Assembly (NCBI RefSeq): GCF_024198175.1
Contig: NZ_JAJVKV010000015.1
Span: 124,001 to 188,000, forward strand
Length of the DNA: 64,000 bases
Origin: Pyxidicoccus xibeiensis
GTDB taxonomy: Bacteria; Myxococcota; Myxococcia; Myxococcales; Myxococcaceae
Direction: 5' to 3'
The notes beneath the pieces were generated by a model, which worked only from the letters and a program-made list of their open reading frames with translations, did no database searches and was not told the DNA's origin. The stretch's first letter is position 1. The number at the start of each line of letters is the position of its first letter. Positions 18,263 through 27,095 of this stretch are shown one piece after another. The position numbers and the translations under genes were made by a program.

Positions 18263-19029
18263 GCGCGCACGAGTCGGAGTGGACATTGCGCCGCCTGAGC
18301 GCCGGGGAGCTGGCCGCCGCCGAGGCCGCCCGCGTCCGCGCCCACACGGCCTCCTGCACGGTGTGCGGCGCCGCGCTGCGCGGAATCGAGCAGGGCCAGG
18401 CGGCCTTCGAGGCTGCAATCCCCTTCGAGCGCTTCGAGGCGGGCGTGGAGCGCGCGGTACAGCGGCAGCGGCGCGGCACGGCCTTCACCACGCCCCCCCG
18501 CCGCTGGGTGGCGACGACGGTGGCCATGGCCGCCTCCGTGCTGGTGGTCTTCCTGGCGCGGCCCCTGCTGGAGGGACCCAGCCCCGGGCGCAACGGCATC
18601 AAGGGTGGCGCGGTGGCGGAGCTGCGCATCGGCGGAGGGCCGGGCCCGCAGCGCGAGGCCCGCAAGGACGGGCCCGAGGAGCTGGTGGAGGGCGAGCGGG
18701 TGAGGCTGGGCTACCAGGCCGACGGGCACCGCTACGTGGCGGCCCTCTCGGTGGATGCCATCGGCGACGTCACGCCCCTGCACCCGGAGTCGGGGGAGAG
18801 CCTTCCGGTGGAGCCCGGCGCGGACCTGCACTGGCTGCCCGGCAGCTGGGAGTTCACCGGCTCCGGCGCCGAGCGGGTGGTGCTGGTGCTGTCGGACGCG
18901 CCCGTGCCGGTGGAGTCGCTGGTGGACGCCGCGCGGCGCGCCTTCCTCGCGGCGGACGGCAACGTGGAGCAGATGGCGCCGCTGGACGTGCCGGGTGAAC
19001 AGACGCACTGGATGCTCCTGAAGCCATGA
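18259..19029 (+). CDS. Zinc-finger anti-sigma factor with periplasmic domain
   Basis: A 256-residue protein overlapping the sigma gene by ATGA. The N-terminal part has the ZAS-type motif H29-x3-C33-x2-C36 (HTASCTVC), which in this family binds zinc and contacts the sigma factor. A single transmembrane helix follows at about 83-104 (VATTVAMAASVLVVFLARPL). The periplasmic region (EGERVRLGYQADGHRYVAAL, later HWLPGSWEF) resembles DUF4384-like sensory domains often found beside caspase-like genes in myxobacteria. Loss of sigma binding upon an envelope signal is the expected mechanism; it is inferred, not seen. Confidence 0.87.
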   Translation: MSAHESEWTLRRLSAGELAAAEAARVRAHTASCTVCGAALRGIEQGQAAFEAAIPFERFEAGVERAVQRQRRGTAFTTPPRRWVATTVAMAASVLVVFLARPLLEGPSPGRNGIKGGAVAELRIGGGPGPQREARKDGPEELVEGERVRLGYQADGHRYVAALSVDAIGDVTPLHPESGESLPVEPGADLHWLPGSWEFTGSGAERVVLVLSDAPVPVESLVDAARRAFLAADGNVEQMAPLDVPGEQTHWMLLKP

Positions 19030-20621
19030 GCCCCCTGCCCTCCCCCCTCCGAGCCGTGGCCGTGGCGCTCGCCCTGGTGGCGACGGCCGCGCACGCCGAC
19101 ACGCTGCGCCGCTTCGCGCTGGTGGCCGGCAACGACGAGGGCGGCGGAGACACGCGCCCGCTGCGCTTCGCCCAGGACGACGCGCGGAAGATGCACTCGC
19201 TCCTGCAGCGGCTGGGCGGCGTCTCCGCGGGGGACGCGAAGCTGCTGCTGAACGAGGACTCGAGGGACTTCCTCGCGGCGCTGGCGGACCTGGAGGCGCG
19301 CGCCCGCGCGGCCCGGGAGCGCGGCGAGCGCACCGCGCTGCTCGTCTACTACTCCGGCCATGCGAAGGACGGCGCGCTGCGGCTGGGCGACTCGCGGCTG
19401 GACTTCGACGACCTCAAGCGCCGGCTGGCGGAGGCGCCCACGGACATCCGCATCGCCATCCTCGACTCGTGCCGCTCCGGCGCACTGACGCGGACGAAGG
19501 GCGCGCGGCGGGCCCCGGCCTTCGAGATTGAAGCCGGCGCGGCGCGAGACGCGCGGGGCCTGGTCATCCTCACCTCCAGCGCGGCGGACGAGGACTCGCA
19601 GGAGTCGGACGCGCTGCGTGGCAGCTACTTCTCGCACCACCTGGCCAGCGGCCTGCTGGGCGACGCGGACCGCAGCGGCGACGGGCGGGTGACGCTGTTC
19701 GAGGCGTACTCGCATGCGTATGCGCGGACGGTGGCGGACACGGCGGCCAGCACCGCGGGCGCGCAGCACCCGACGTTCAGCTACGACCTGGCGGGCAACG
19801 GGGACCTGGTGCTGACGGACCTGCGCGCCAGCGGCGAGGGGTTGCTGGTGCCGGGCCCGGCGCCCGCGGGCACGTACTACTTCGTGGACCCGGGCGGCAT
19901 GGTGGTGGCGGAGCTGGACAAGACGGCGGACGCCGAGCGCCGCGTGGCGCTGGCCCCGGGGACGTACCGCGTGAAGCGCCGGCTCGCGGACCGGCTGCGC
20001 ATCGGCGAGGTGCAGGTGCCTCGCGGGCGGCAGGCGGTGCTGGAGGAGGCGCGGCTGCGGGACGCGCCCTTCTCGGACGACCCGGTGAAGGGCGCGGCGC
20101 GCGAGGGCGGCGCGTGGTGGACGGTGGGGCTGTCCGGCGGCATGCAGTCCTTCTTCGACGCGCCCACGCGCGACACGCTGTTCCTCTCCGTGGGCTTGCT
20201 GGGCGCGGAGGCGCAGCTGCACGACTACTTCCGCCGCGACTGGGTGTGGGGCGTGGACGTGGCGGTGGGTGGGAAGCAGGCGGTGCTGTCGCTGCCCACG
20301 CTGTCCGGGCCGGCATACCGGTACTCGGTGACGAGCCTGGGCACGACGCTCACCTCCGAGTGGCCCCAGGGCAGCGTGGCGCCCTTCGTGGGCGCGCGCC
20401 TGGCGTACCTCGTGCTGCGGCGCGACTTCGAGGGCGAGGAGTTCCCGGACCAGAAGTTCGCCATGTTCTCTCCGGGGCTGGTGGGCGGGGTGCGCTGGAA
20501 GCCGCTGCCGCGCGTGCACCTCACCGGCCGGGCCCGGGTCCACTACCTGCAATACACCGTCGATGAGCAGCGCTCGCTGGGCTACTGGGAGCTGGGCGCG
20601 CTCCTCACCTACCAGCCATGA
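19026..20621 (+). CDS. Secreted caspase-family protease with C-terminal beta-barrel-like region
   Basis: A 531-residue protein starting with a Sec signal (VAVALALVATAAHA). The caspase-like domain (about 25-260) has the catalytic His in VYYSGHAKDG (H112) and Cys in IAILDSCRSG (C149), both in the proper family context. The last 180 residues look different: alternating polar/hydrophobic strands (WWTVGLSGGMQSF, then WGVDVAVGGKQAVL and VAPFVGARLAYLVL) ending in a strand with aromatic residues (YWELGALLTYQP), as in small outer-membrane beta-barrels. It overlaps the anti-sigma gene (ATGA) and the following lipoprotein frame. The likely location is the periplasm or outer membrane; the protein target is unknown. 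Confidence 0.87.
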   Translation: MSPLPSPLRAVAVALALVATAAHADTLRRFALVAGNDEGGGDTRPLRFAQDDARKMHSLLQRLGGVSAGDAKLLLNEDSRDFLAALADLEARARAARERGERTALLVYYSGHAKDGALRLGDSRLDFDDLKRRLAEAPTDIRIAILDSCRSGALTRTKGARRAPAFEIEAGAARDARGLVILTSSAADEDSQESDALRGSYFSHHLASGLLGDADRSGDGRVTLFEAYSHAYARTVADTAASTAGAQHPTFSYDLAGNGDLVLTDLRASGEGLLVPGPAPAGTYYFVDPGGMVVAELDKTADAERRVALAPGTYRVKRRLADRLRIGEVQVPRGRQAVLEEARLRDAPFSDDPVKGAAREGGAWWTVGLSGGMQSFFDAPTRDTLFLSVGLLGAEAQLHDYFRRDWVWGVDVAVGGKQAVLSLPTLSGPAYRYSVTSLGTTLTSEWPQGSVAPFVGARLAYLVLRRDFEGEEFPDQKFAMFSPGLVGGVRWKPLPRVHLTGRARVHYLQYTVDEQRSLGYWELGALLTYQP

Positions 20622-20632
20622 AGGAGCACGCG

Positions 20633-21589
20633 ATGCGACACCTGGCGATGGCCTGTCTGTGCCTGGCGGCGGCCGCGTGCGGCGGCGACTTCTCCAACGA
20701 CGACCTGGAGTTCCTCAACGCGCTGCCGCGCCGCGAGGACCTGGCCGCGAAGCTGCCCCCCAGCAGCGAGGGCCGCGCGGGGGGCGGGCTGACCACGCGG
20801 AAGGCGGCGTTGGTGGTGAAGCTGGGCGAGGCGTCGGAACTGGCCTCCGAGACGGACGAGACGGGACGGAACTTCAACGCGGGCGTGGACGGGCTGCTGA
20901 CGCTGCTGGAGAACATCCGGAACGCGTCACCCACGACGCGCGAGCCGGACCGGCGCGTGTGGGGGCCGTTCCGGGACGACAAGCACCGGGACTTCGAGGT
21001 GCGCTTCGTCATGGAGCGCCAGGCGCTGCGCTTCGACTACCGGTTGGAGTACCGCCGCCGCGGCGAGGGAGACCTGGACTGGTGGGCCTTCCTGACGGGC
21101 CACTTCGAGTCGGACGCGGGCATCCGCAAGGGCACCGGCGCCATCAGCCTGGACGTGAAGCGGGCGCGGGAGGAGGCCTTCGAGACCGACCTGGAGGCCC
21201 TCGACCGGCTGGACATCGTGTACCAGACGAAGGCCCTGCCCACCCGGGTGGAGATGGTGTTCACCCCCGCGGGCGGCCTGGTGCAGGCCACCCGCTACAC
21301 GTACCGCGAGGCGGAGGGCGGCGTGGGGGAGATGAAGTTCCAGCTGCCGGGCACGGACCTCGTCGCGGGCGGCCGGCTGGAGGACGTGGAGCTCACCTCG
21401 CGCTGGGCGCCGGACGGCCGGGGGGCGGGCACGCTGCTGGTGCTGGACGGGGACATCACGGGCGCGAAGTACACCGAGTGCTGGAACGCGCTGGGCCGCG
21501 TCACGTTCCTCGCGCGCAGCTGGGACTTCTTCAACCCGACAGAAGGCAACCGCAGCACGTGCCCGGACTTCTCCGCGCTGGACGAGTAG
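20633..21589 (+). CDS. Lipoprotein, paralogue of the gene at 16717
   Basis: The ATG at 20633 is preferred over the upstream ATG at 20618, because AAGGAG lies about 6 bases before it; 318 residues follow. The lipoprotein signal is LAMACLCLAAAACGG, with Cys in AAAAC. Like the lipoprotein at 16717 it has a VWGP motif, SRW with a Gly-rich turn and ECWN near the C-terminus, and ends with a Cys that could pair with the earlier one. No domain is recognised. It is the last gene of the sigma/anti-sigma/caspase operon. Both lipoproteins may be substrates or partners of the caspase; this is inference. Confidence 0.82.
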   Translation: MRHLAMACLCLAAAACGGDFSNDDLEFLNALPRREDLAAKLPPSSEGRAGGGLTTRKAALVVKLGEASELASETDETGRNFNAGVDGLLTLLENIRNASPTTREPDRRVWGPFRDDKHRDFEVRFVMERQALRFDYRLEYRRRGEGDLDWWAFLTGHFESDAGIRKGTGAISLDVKRAREEAFETDLEALDRLDIVYQTKALPTRVEMVFTPAGGLVQATRYTYREAEGGVGEMKFQLPGTDLVAGGRLEDVELTSRWAPDGRGAGTLLVLDGDITGAKYTECWNALGRVTFLARSWDFFNPTEGNRSTCPDFSALDE

Positions 21590-21666
21590 GCGGCCTCGCC
21601 CTGTCAACGGGCTGGCAGCCGGTCAGGCGAGGGTGAACGGAAACCTTTCGACTGAAACGCCACTGG

Positions 21667-21672
21667 TATAGT
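21667..21672 (+). promoter_or_regulatory. -10 box of the MFS gene
   Basis: TATAGT lies 8 bases before the ATG at 21681, so the transcript would be leaderless or nearly so. The upstream TTTCGA/CTTTCG at 21645-21651 is a weak -35 match at 15-16 bp. This is a candidate only. Confidence 0.4.
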
Positions 21673-21680
21673 GCGCGCCC

Positions 21681-23324
21681 ATGAGTGAAGGGTCGAAGAC
21701 CGAGGAGCGCCCCCAGCGTCCCGGGACATTGAAGAGCCTGGCGCTGGCCATGGCCTCCTGGCGGACCGCTTCGGTGACGCTGCTCTCGTTCTCCTCGGGT
21801 CTGCCCCTGGGCCTGGTCTGGATTGCGATTCCCGACTGGCTGCGCAGCGCCGGCGTGGACATCCGCATCGTGGGCCTCGTCACGCTGGCGCAGGCCCCCT
21901 GGTCCTTCAAGTTCCTCTGGTCCCCGCTGATGGACCGCTACGTGCCACCCTTCTGGGGACGGCGGCGGGGCTGGATGGCGCTGGCGCAGGTGGCCCTCTT
22001 CGCCACCACCCTGGCGCTGGCGGGCCTGGGCAGCCACCCGGAGGCGGCGTGGGTGGTGGGCGCGCTCGCCATGGCGGTGGCGTTCTCCGCGGCCACACAG
22101 GACATCGCCATCGACGCGTACTCGGTGGAGGTGCTGCGCAAGGAGGAGCAGGGCGTCGCGGTGGGCGCGCGCGTGGCGCTGTACCGGGCGGCCATGTTCA
22201 TCGCCGGCTCGGCGGCCATCACCCTGGCGGGCCGGATTTCGTGGAGCATCGTCGTCATCGGGCTGGCGCTGCTCTACATCCCGCTGCTGCTCATCACCCG
22301 CTTCGCCCCGGAGCCCGAGGAGCGCGTCCCGCCTCCGAAGTCACTGAAGGATGCCGTCTGGTACCCCTTCGTGGGCTTCCTCAACCGGCACCGGGCGCTG
22401 GAGATCCTCGCCTTCGTCTTCGCGTACAAGCTGGCGGACAACCTGGGCGGCTCGCTGCTGCGGCCCTTCCTGGTGGACATGGGCTACAGCGCCCTGCACC
22501 GCGGCGTGGCGCTGGGCACCATCGGCCTGTTCGGCACCATCATCGGGACGCTCATCGGCGGCGCGTGGACCACGGTGCTGGGGCTGGGCCGGGCGCTCTG
22601 GATTTTCGGCGTGGTGCAGATCGTCTCCAACGTGGGCTACGTGCTCGTGGCGCGCGCCGGGGCGCCCAACGAGCTGCTGATGTACTCCGCCATCGGCTTC
22701 GAGCAGGTGACGCAGGGCCTGGGCACGGGTGCCTTCTCCGTGCTGCTGCTGCGGCTGACGCAGAAGCGCTTCTCCGCCACCCAGTTCGCGCTGCTCTCCA
22801 GCCTCTTCTCCATCCCCCGCGTGGTGGCCGGCCCCATCAGTGGCTACGCCGTCCATGCCCTGGGCTGGGAGCAGTTCTTCTGGGTCACCATGGTGGCCGG
22901 CATCCCCGGCCTGCTGCTGCTGGCGCGCTTCGTCCCGCTGGGCGTGAAGGACCCCAACTTCGACGTGGAGCCCGCGGCCCGTCCTGCGAGCCGGGCGATG
23001 AGCCGGGGCGCCCTGGCCACCGCCGCCGTGCTGGCGGGCGTGGCGGGCATCGTCCTGGGGGGCCTGACGACCGCGCTGCTCGCCGCCATGCAGGCCGTGC
23101 GCACCAACCCCACCGCGGGCTTCGACTTCGGTGCGGCCCTGAACACGACGCTCCACCCCGCCACCGTCACTGACTGGGTGACGCTCGGGGGCATCGTCAT
23201 CTTCGGGCTGGTGGTGGGCCTGCTCACGGCCGCCGCGCTCGCCGCGCGCTCCGGGGCCTTCTACATCCCCGAGGAGGAGGCCCCGCCCGCCGCCCCCTCC
23301 ACGGGCGCGGCCCAGGCCCGCTGA
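21681..23324 (+). CDS. MFS transporter, AmpG-like
   Basis: A 547-residue membrane protein with about 12-14 hydrophobic segments. The opening LSFSSGLPLGLVWIAIPDWL and the KFLWSPLMDRYVPPFWGRRR stretch in the first cytoplasmic loop are characteristic of AmpG-type permeases (PAT family), which import muropeptides from cell-wall turnover. A later stretch AIGFEQVTQGLGTGAFSVLL also fits the family. The C-terminus has an extra long helix-loop-helix not in E. coli AmpG. It stands alone between the lipoprotein and pgm genes. Role in peptidoglycan recycling is the family expectation. Confidence 0.82.
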   Translation: MSEGSKTEERPQRPGTLKSLALAMASWRTASVTLLSFSSGLPLGLVWIAIPDWLRSAGVDIRIVGLVTLAQAPWSFKFLWSPLMDRYVPPFWGRRRGWMALAQVALFATTLALAGLGSHPEAAWVVGALAMAVAFSAATQDIAIDAYSVEVLRKEEQGVAVGARVALYRAAMFIAGSAAITLAGRISWSIVVIGLALLYIPLLLITRFAPEPEERVPPPKSLKDAVWYPFVGFLNRHRALEILAFVFAYKLADNLGGSLLRPFLVDMGYSALHRGVALGTIGLFGTIIGTLIGGAWTTVLGLGRALWIFGVVQIVSNVGYVLVARAGAPNELLMYSAIGFEQVTQGLGTGAFSVLLLRLTQKRFSATQFALLSSLFSIPRVVAGPISGYAVHALGWEQFFWVTMVAGIPGLLLLARFVPLGVKDPNFDVEPAARPASRAMSRGALATAAVLAGVAGIVLGGLTTALLAAMQAVRTNPTAGFDFGAALNTTLHPATVTDWVTLGGIVIFGLVVGLLTAAALAARSGAFYIPEEEAPPAAPSTGAAQAR

Positions 23325-23441
23325 CGGCCCCGGCCGGGGTGGTTTCCGACACAGGCCTGGACCTCCGGACGGGTGTACCGGAGGACAGGTCCATCACATC
23401 GGAGATCCATCCGGAGGGCGGCCTGCCTATGTTGGCGCGCC

Positions 23442-25079
23442 ATGGCCCACCCTCTCGCTGGCAAGCCCGCCCCGGTAGAACTCCTCATCGACCCCGAGAA
23501 GCTGCGCGCCCGTTACCTCGCGGAGCAGCCTGACGTCCGCGTGCCGGAGGAGCGCGTCGCCTTCGGCACGTCCGGGCACCGCGGCTCCTCCGCGCGCCGC
23601 AGCTTCAACGAAGCCCACATCGTCGCGGTGACGCAGGCCGTCTGCGAGTACCGCCAGCAGCAGGGCATCGACGGCCCGCTGTACCTGGGCATGGACACGC
23701 ACGCCCTCTCCGAGCCGGCGCAGCGCACCGCGCTCGAAGTCCTCGCCGCCAACGGCGTGCAGGTGCGCTTCACCGACGGCGCCACGCCCACGCCCGTCAT
23801 CTCCCACGCCATCCTCGTCTTCAACCAGGGCCGCACCTCCGGGCTCGCGGACGGCATCGTCATCACCCCGTCCCACAACCCGCCCGAGGACGGCGGCATC
23901 AAGTACAACCCGCCCAACGGCGGCCCCGCGGACACCAACGTCACCGCCGGCATCGAGCGCCGCGCCAACGAGCTGCTCGGCAACGGCAACGCGGGCGTGA
24001 AGCGCATCCCCTACGAGCGGGCCCGCACCGCGCCCACCGTGAAGCCCCACGACTTCATCACCCCGTACGTGGAGGACCTGGGCAGCGTGGTGGACATGGA
24101 GGCGCTGCGCGGCGCGAAGCTGAAGATTGGCGCGGACCCGCTGGGCGGCTCCAACGTCGACTACTGGGAGCCCATCGCCACGCGGTACGGGCTGAACCTG
24201 CACGTGGTGAACCCCACGGTGGACCCGACGTTCCGTTTCATGCCGCTGGACCACGACGGGAAGATCCGCATGGACTGCTCGTCGCCGTACGCCATGGCGA
24301 ACCTGGTGCGGCTGAAGGACCAGTACGACATCGCCTTCGGCAACGACGCGGACTCGGACCGGCACGGCATCGTCACGCGCAGCATGGGGCTGATGAACCC
24401 CAACCACTACCTGGCGGTGGCCATCCACTACCTCTTCCGCAACCGGCCCGGCTGGAAGCCCGGCACGGCGGTGGGCAAGACGCTGGTGAGCAGCAGCCTC
24501 ATCGACCGCGTGGCGAAGGACCTGGGCCGCCGCGTCGTCGAGGTGCCGGTGGGCTTCAAGTGGTTCGTGGACGGGCTGGTGGACGGCTCGCTGGGCTTCG
24601 GCGGCGAGGAGAGCGCCGGTGCGTCCTTCCTGCGCCGGGACGGCTCGGTGTGGACCACGGACAAGGACGGCATCATCCTGGACCTGCTGGCCGTGGAGAT
24701 TCTCGCGCGCACCGGCAAGGACCCGGGCGAGCACTACCGCGACCTGGCCTCCCGCTTTGGCGCGCCGCTGTACACGCGCATCGACCAGCCGGCCACGCCC
24801 GCGCAGAAGTCGGCGCTGAAGAAGCTGTCCCCGGACGTGGTGAAGGCCACCACGCTCGCGGGCGAGCCCATCCTCCAGCGACTCACCCGCGCGCCCGGCA
24901 ACAACGCGGACATCGGCGGCCTCAAGGTCGTGGCGGAGAACGGCTGGTTCGCCGCGCGCCCCTCCGGCACCGAGGACGTCTACAAAATCTACGCGGAGAG
25001 CTTCCGCGACGAGGTGCACCTCCAGTCCATCATCCAGGAGGCGCGCGCCATCGTCGGCGCGGCCTTCGCCGGGACGTAG
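23442..25079 (+). CDS. pgm: Phosphoglucomutase (alpha-D-glucose phosphate-specific)
   Basis: A 545-residue enzyme, close to the 546 residues of E. coli Pgm, when started at the ATG at 23442. The entry motif VAFGTSGHRGSSARRSFNEA is the Pgm N-terminus. The active-site serine sits in VITPSHNPPEDGGIK, the metal-binding loop is GNDADSDRHG, the sugar-binding GGEESAGASF follows, and the phosphate-binding loop AARPSGTEDVYKIYAES is near the C-terminus. It interconverts glucose-1-phosphate and glucose-6-phosphate, supplying precursors of glycogen, trehalose and cell-surface sugars. Confidence 0.96.
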   Translation: MAHPLAGKPAPVELLIDPEKLRARYLAEQPDVRVPEERVAFGTSGHRGSSARRSFNEAHIVAVTQAVCEYRQQQGIDGPLYLGMDTHALSEPAQRTALEVLAANGVQVRFTDGATPTPVISHAILVFNQGRTSGLADGIVITPSHNPPEDGGIKYNPPNGGPADTNVTAGIERRANELLGNGNAGVKRIPYERARTAPTVKPHDFITPYVEDLGSVVDMEALRGAKLKIGADPLGGSNVDYWEPIATRYGLNLHVVNPTVDPTFRFMPLDHDGKIRMDCSSPYAMANLVRLKDQYDIAFGNDADSDRHGIVTRSMGLMNPNHYLAVAIHYLFRNRPGWKPGTAVGKTLVSSSLIDRVAKDLGRRVVEVPVGFKWFVDGLVDGSLGFGGEESAGASFLRRDGSVWTTDKDGIILDLLAVEILARTGKDPGEHYRDLASRFGAPLYTRIDQPATPAQKSALKKLSPDVVKATTLAGEPILQRLTRAPGNNADIGGLKVVAENGWFAARPSGTEDVYKIYAESFRDEVHLQSIIQEARAIVGAAFAGT

Positions 25080-25143
25080 GCTTCGAAAGCTGGACCCGGG
25101 CTCCTCCGCGCGCTTGCATGGCGCCGGAGGAGTCAGTCCCCCC

Positions 25144-25503
25144 ATGGAAACCGTGAAGCTCGTCCTGCAGTACGTCCTCGCCCTGCTGATGGTGGCGGCG
25201 GGGTTGAATCACTTCCGCAACCCGAAGTTCTACCTGCGGATGATGCCGCCGTACCTGCCGTGGCACGGCCCGCTCGTGTTCTGGAGTGGTGTGGCGGAGG
25301 CCCTGCTGGGAGTGCTGCTGGTGGTGCCGCAGACGAGCCGGCTCGCCGCGTGGGGGCTCATCGCGCTGTTCGTCGCGGTGTTCCCCGCCAACCTCTACAT
25401 GTCGATGAACCCGGAGCGGTTCAAGAAGCTCCACCCCGCCCTGCTCTGGCTGCGGCTTCCCTTCCAGGCCGTCTTCATCCTCTGGGCCTGGTGGTACACC
25501 TGA
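25144..25503 (+). CDS. DoxX-like family membrane protein
   Basis: A 119-residue protein with four hydrophobic helices (LVLQYVLALLMVAAGLNHF; LVFWSGVAEALLGVLLVVPQ; LAAWGLIALFVAVFPANLYM; LPFQAVFILWAWWY). GLNHFRNPKFYLRMMPPYLP and SGVAEALLG are signatures of DoxX/DoxD-like small membrane proteins, a family often tied to redox or quinone metabolism. GGAGG lies 13 bp before the ATG at 25144. It is convergent with a hypothetical gene 2 bp downstream. Its precise role is not known. Confidence 0.85.
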   Translation: METVKLVLQYVLALLMVAAGLNHFRNPKFYLRMMPPYLPWHGPLVFWSGVAEALLGVLLVVPQTSRLAAWGLIALFVAVFPANLYMSMNPERFKKLHPALLWLRLPFQAVFILWAWWYT

Positions 25504-25505
25504 CG

Positions 25506-26027
25506 CTAGCCGCGCGCGAGCATCACCGTGCGCAGGCGCAGGTCCACCGTCGCGAGGATGACGGCCCGCTTCGGCTGGATGCGCTGCTCCTCGAACTTGA
25601 GCCGGAAGGCCAGCGTGCCGGGCCGATTCGTGTCCTGGACGTCCAGCTGGAAGAGGAGCCGGCCGGGGAGCTGCACGACGCGGGTGGCGCCGAGCAGGTT
25701 CACGTAGCGGGCTGGCAACAGCTGGGCGTCATCCGCGCTGATGGCGCACGCCTGCGGCGTGAGGCCGGGGTTGAACGTCACCTTCGGCCCCAGCCGCAGG
25801 TCGATGACCGCGGTCCGGAAGCTCAGCTGCGTGAAGATCTTGCTGGCGACGATGTCCGGCTCGGCCGGCAGCAGGCTCTTCGTGCGGCAGGCGATGGCGA
25901 CCTCCTCCGGGTCGTCGTCCGGCAGGAACGCCGCGCTGCTGCGCTGCGGCTCGAGGGCGTCCCGGGCCTCGACCTCCGCGTCCTGGCCCGCGTCCGCGCC
26001 CGTGTACTCGTCGTGATGGCTGCTCAT
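25506..26027 (-). CDS. Hypothetical protein
   Basis: The ATG at 26027 is chosen because AAAAGGGAC precedes it and the longer frame reads through non-coding sequence; 173 residues follow. The first 50 residues are acidic and probably disordered (DEYTGADAGQDAEVEARDAL). The rest is a compact beta-rich domain (LSFRTAVIDLRLGPKVTF, then RVVQLPGRLLFQLDVQDT, and a C-terminal AVILATVDLRLRTVMLA). No signal peptide and no known family are recognised. Confidence 0.7.
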   Translation of the reverse strand: MSSHHDEYTGADAGQDAEVEARDALEPQRSSAAFLPDDDPEEVAIACRTKSLLPAEPDIVASKIFTQLSFRTAVIDLRLGPKVTFNPGLTPQACAISADDAQLLPARYVNLLGATRVVQLPGRLLFQLDVQDTNRPGTLAFRLKFEEQRIQPKRAVILATVDLRLRTVMLARG

Positions 26028-26203
26028 GTGCGTGTCCCTTTTTATGTGGCCCGCGACATGCGGGCCGTGTGTCTCAAAAGGGACTACGGGACGGGTGTGG
26101 ACGTGGATGGGCAGGCGCGCACCCCGTCTCCGCCCCACCCGGGCGCCTCCCACCCGGGGCGGGAGCGCCTGTCCGCCCGGCGGCCCGGCCGGTGCGTCCT
26201 TCC

Positions 26204-26232
26204 TTGACTCGGAGGGGGGTGCTCTTTAGGTT
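26204..26232 (+). promoter_or_regulatory. Promoter of rpoZ
   Basis: TTGACT at 26204-26209 and TAGGTT at 26227-26232 are separated by 17 bp and lie 43 bp before the rpoZ start, a good fit to a housekeeping promoter. Confidence 0.55.
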
Positions 26233-26274
26233 TCGTCGCTTCCTGTCGTTTCACCGAATTCCGAAGGACGTTCC

Positions 26275-26517
26275 ATGGCTCGCGTCACAGTCGAAGACTG
26301 CCTCCCCCGCGTGGACAACCGGTTCGCGCTGGTGCTGCTCGCCGCCAAGCGCGCGCGTCAGCTGATGGCGGGTGCCCGGCCCATCATCGAGATCTCCAAG
26401 AACAAGCCCCCCGTGCTCTCCCTGCGCGAGGTCGCCACCGGCCGCGTGAAGTTCGACCGGGACGTGCGCGAGGCGCTCTCCGGCAAGTACGCCGCCGAAG
26501 AGCCCCGCAAGCCCTGA
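26275..26517 (+). CDS. rpoZ: RNA polymerase omega subunit
   Basis: An 80-residue protein with the omega N-terminus MARVTVEDCLPRVDNRFALV and the conserved AAKRARQLMAGARP segment that wraps the beta-prime C-terminus. Length matches the family. It stands alone rather than next to gmk/spoT as in enterics. Omega assists RNA polymerase assembly and forms part of a ppGpp-binding site in proteobacteria. Confidence 0.95.
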   Translation: MARVTVEDCLPRVDNRFALVLLAAKRARQLMAGARPIIEISKNKPPVLSLREVATGRVKFDRDVREALSGKYAAEEPRKP

Positions 26518-26573
26518 GCCGGTCCTGAGGTCCCCCGCGGGCTCCGTGAGTGCTTCGGAGCCTCCAGGGGACT

Positions 26574-27059
26574 TCAGCCGCCTTCCTCCCCGGAGACCAC
26601 CGTGCGGACCGGGGAGGGAGCTTCGGGGAGCAGGCCCTGTGAGCGCAGCCACCGCACCGCGCGCGACGCCACGGCCTTCTCACCCTTGTAGCCGAGCATG
26701 GGCACCAGCTGGCCCACCGGCACCCAGCGCACCTCGTCCACCTCCACGCGCGGCCCCGGCAGCGGCCCCAGCGCGCCTTCCTGGTAGCGGAAGAGGAAGA
26801 AGTGGACGCGCTTGAAGATGCGCTGCCCCCGGAACTGGTAGACGTAGCGAATCTCTCCCAGCGGGGCGATGAGCGTCGCGGTGAGGCCCGTCTCCTCGCG
26901 CACCTCGCGGCTCGCCGTCTGCTCCGGGCTCTCCCCCGGGTCGACGTGCCCCTTCGGGAGCGCCCACAAGGGTCGCCCATGGGGACGAATGACGGCCACC
27001 TCCCAGGTGCCCGCACTCTCCCGGATGACGACTCCTCCTGCGGACGCCTCGCGTGGCAT
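26574..27059 (-). CDS. Nudix hydrolase
   Basis: A 161-residue single-domain Nudix protein. The Nudix box is GHVDPGESPEQTASREVREE followed by TGL, with all key residues of GX5EX7REUXEEXGU present. The motif VAVIRPHGRPLWALPKGHVD before the box fits (di)nucleoside-polyphosphate or MutT-like hydrolases acting on house-cleaning substrates. Substrate class cannot be decided. It is convergent with rpoZ. Confidence 0.9.
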   Translation of the reverse strand: MPREASAGGVVIRESAGTWEVAVIRPHGRPLWALPKGHVDPGESPEQTASREVREETGLTATLIAPLGEIRYVYQFRGQRIFKRVHFFLFRYQEGALGPLPGPRVEVDEVRWVPVGQLVPMLGYKGEKAVASRAVRWLRSQGLLPEAPSPVRTVVSGEEGG

Positions 27060-27095
27060 GCCCGGCCACCCTACCCGAAGCGGGCGGGCAGGTGC

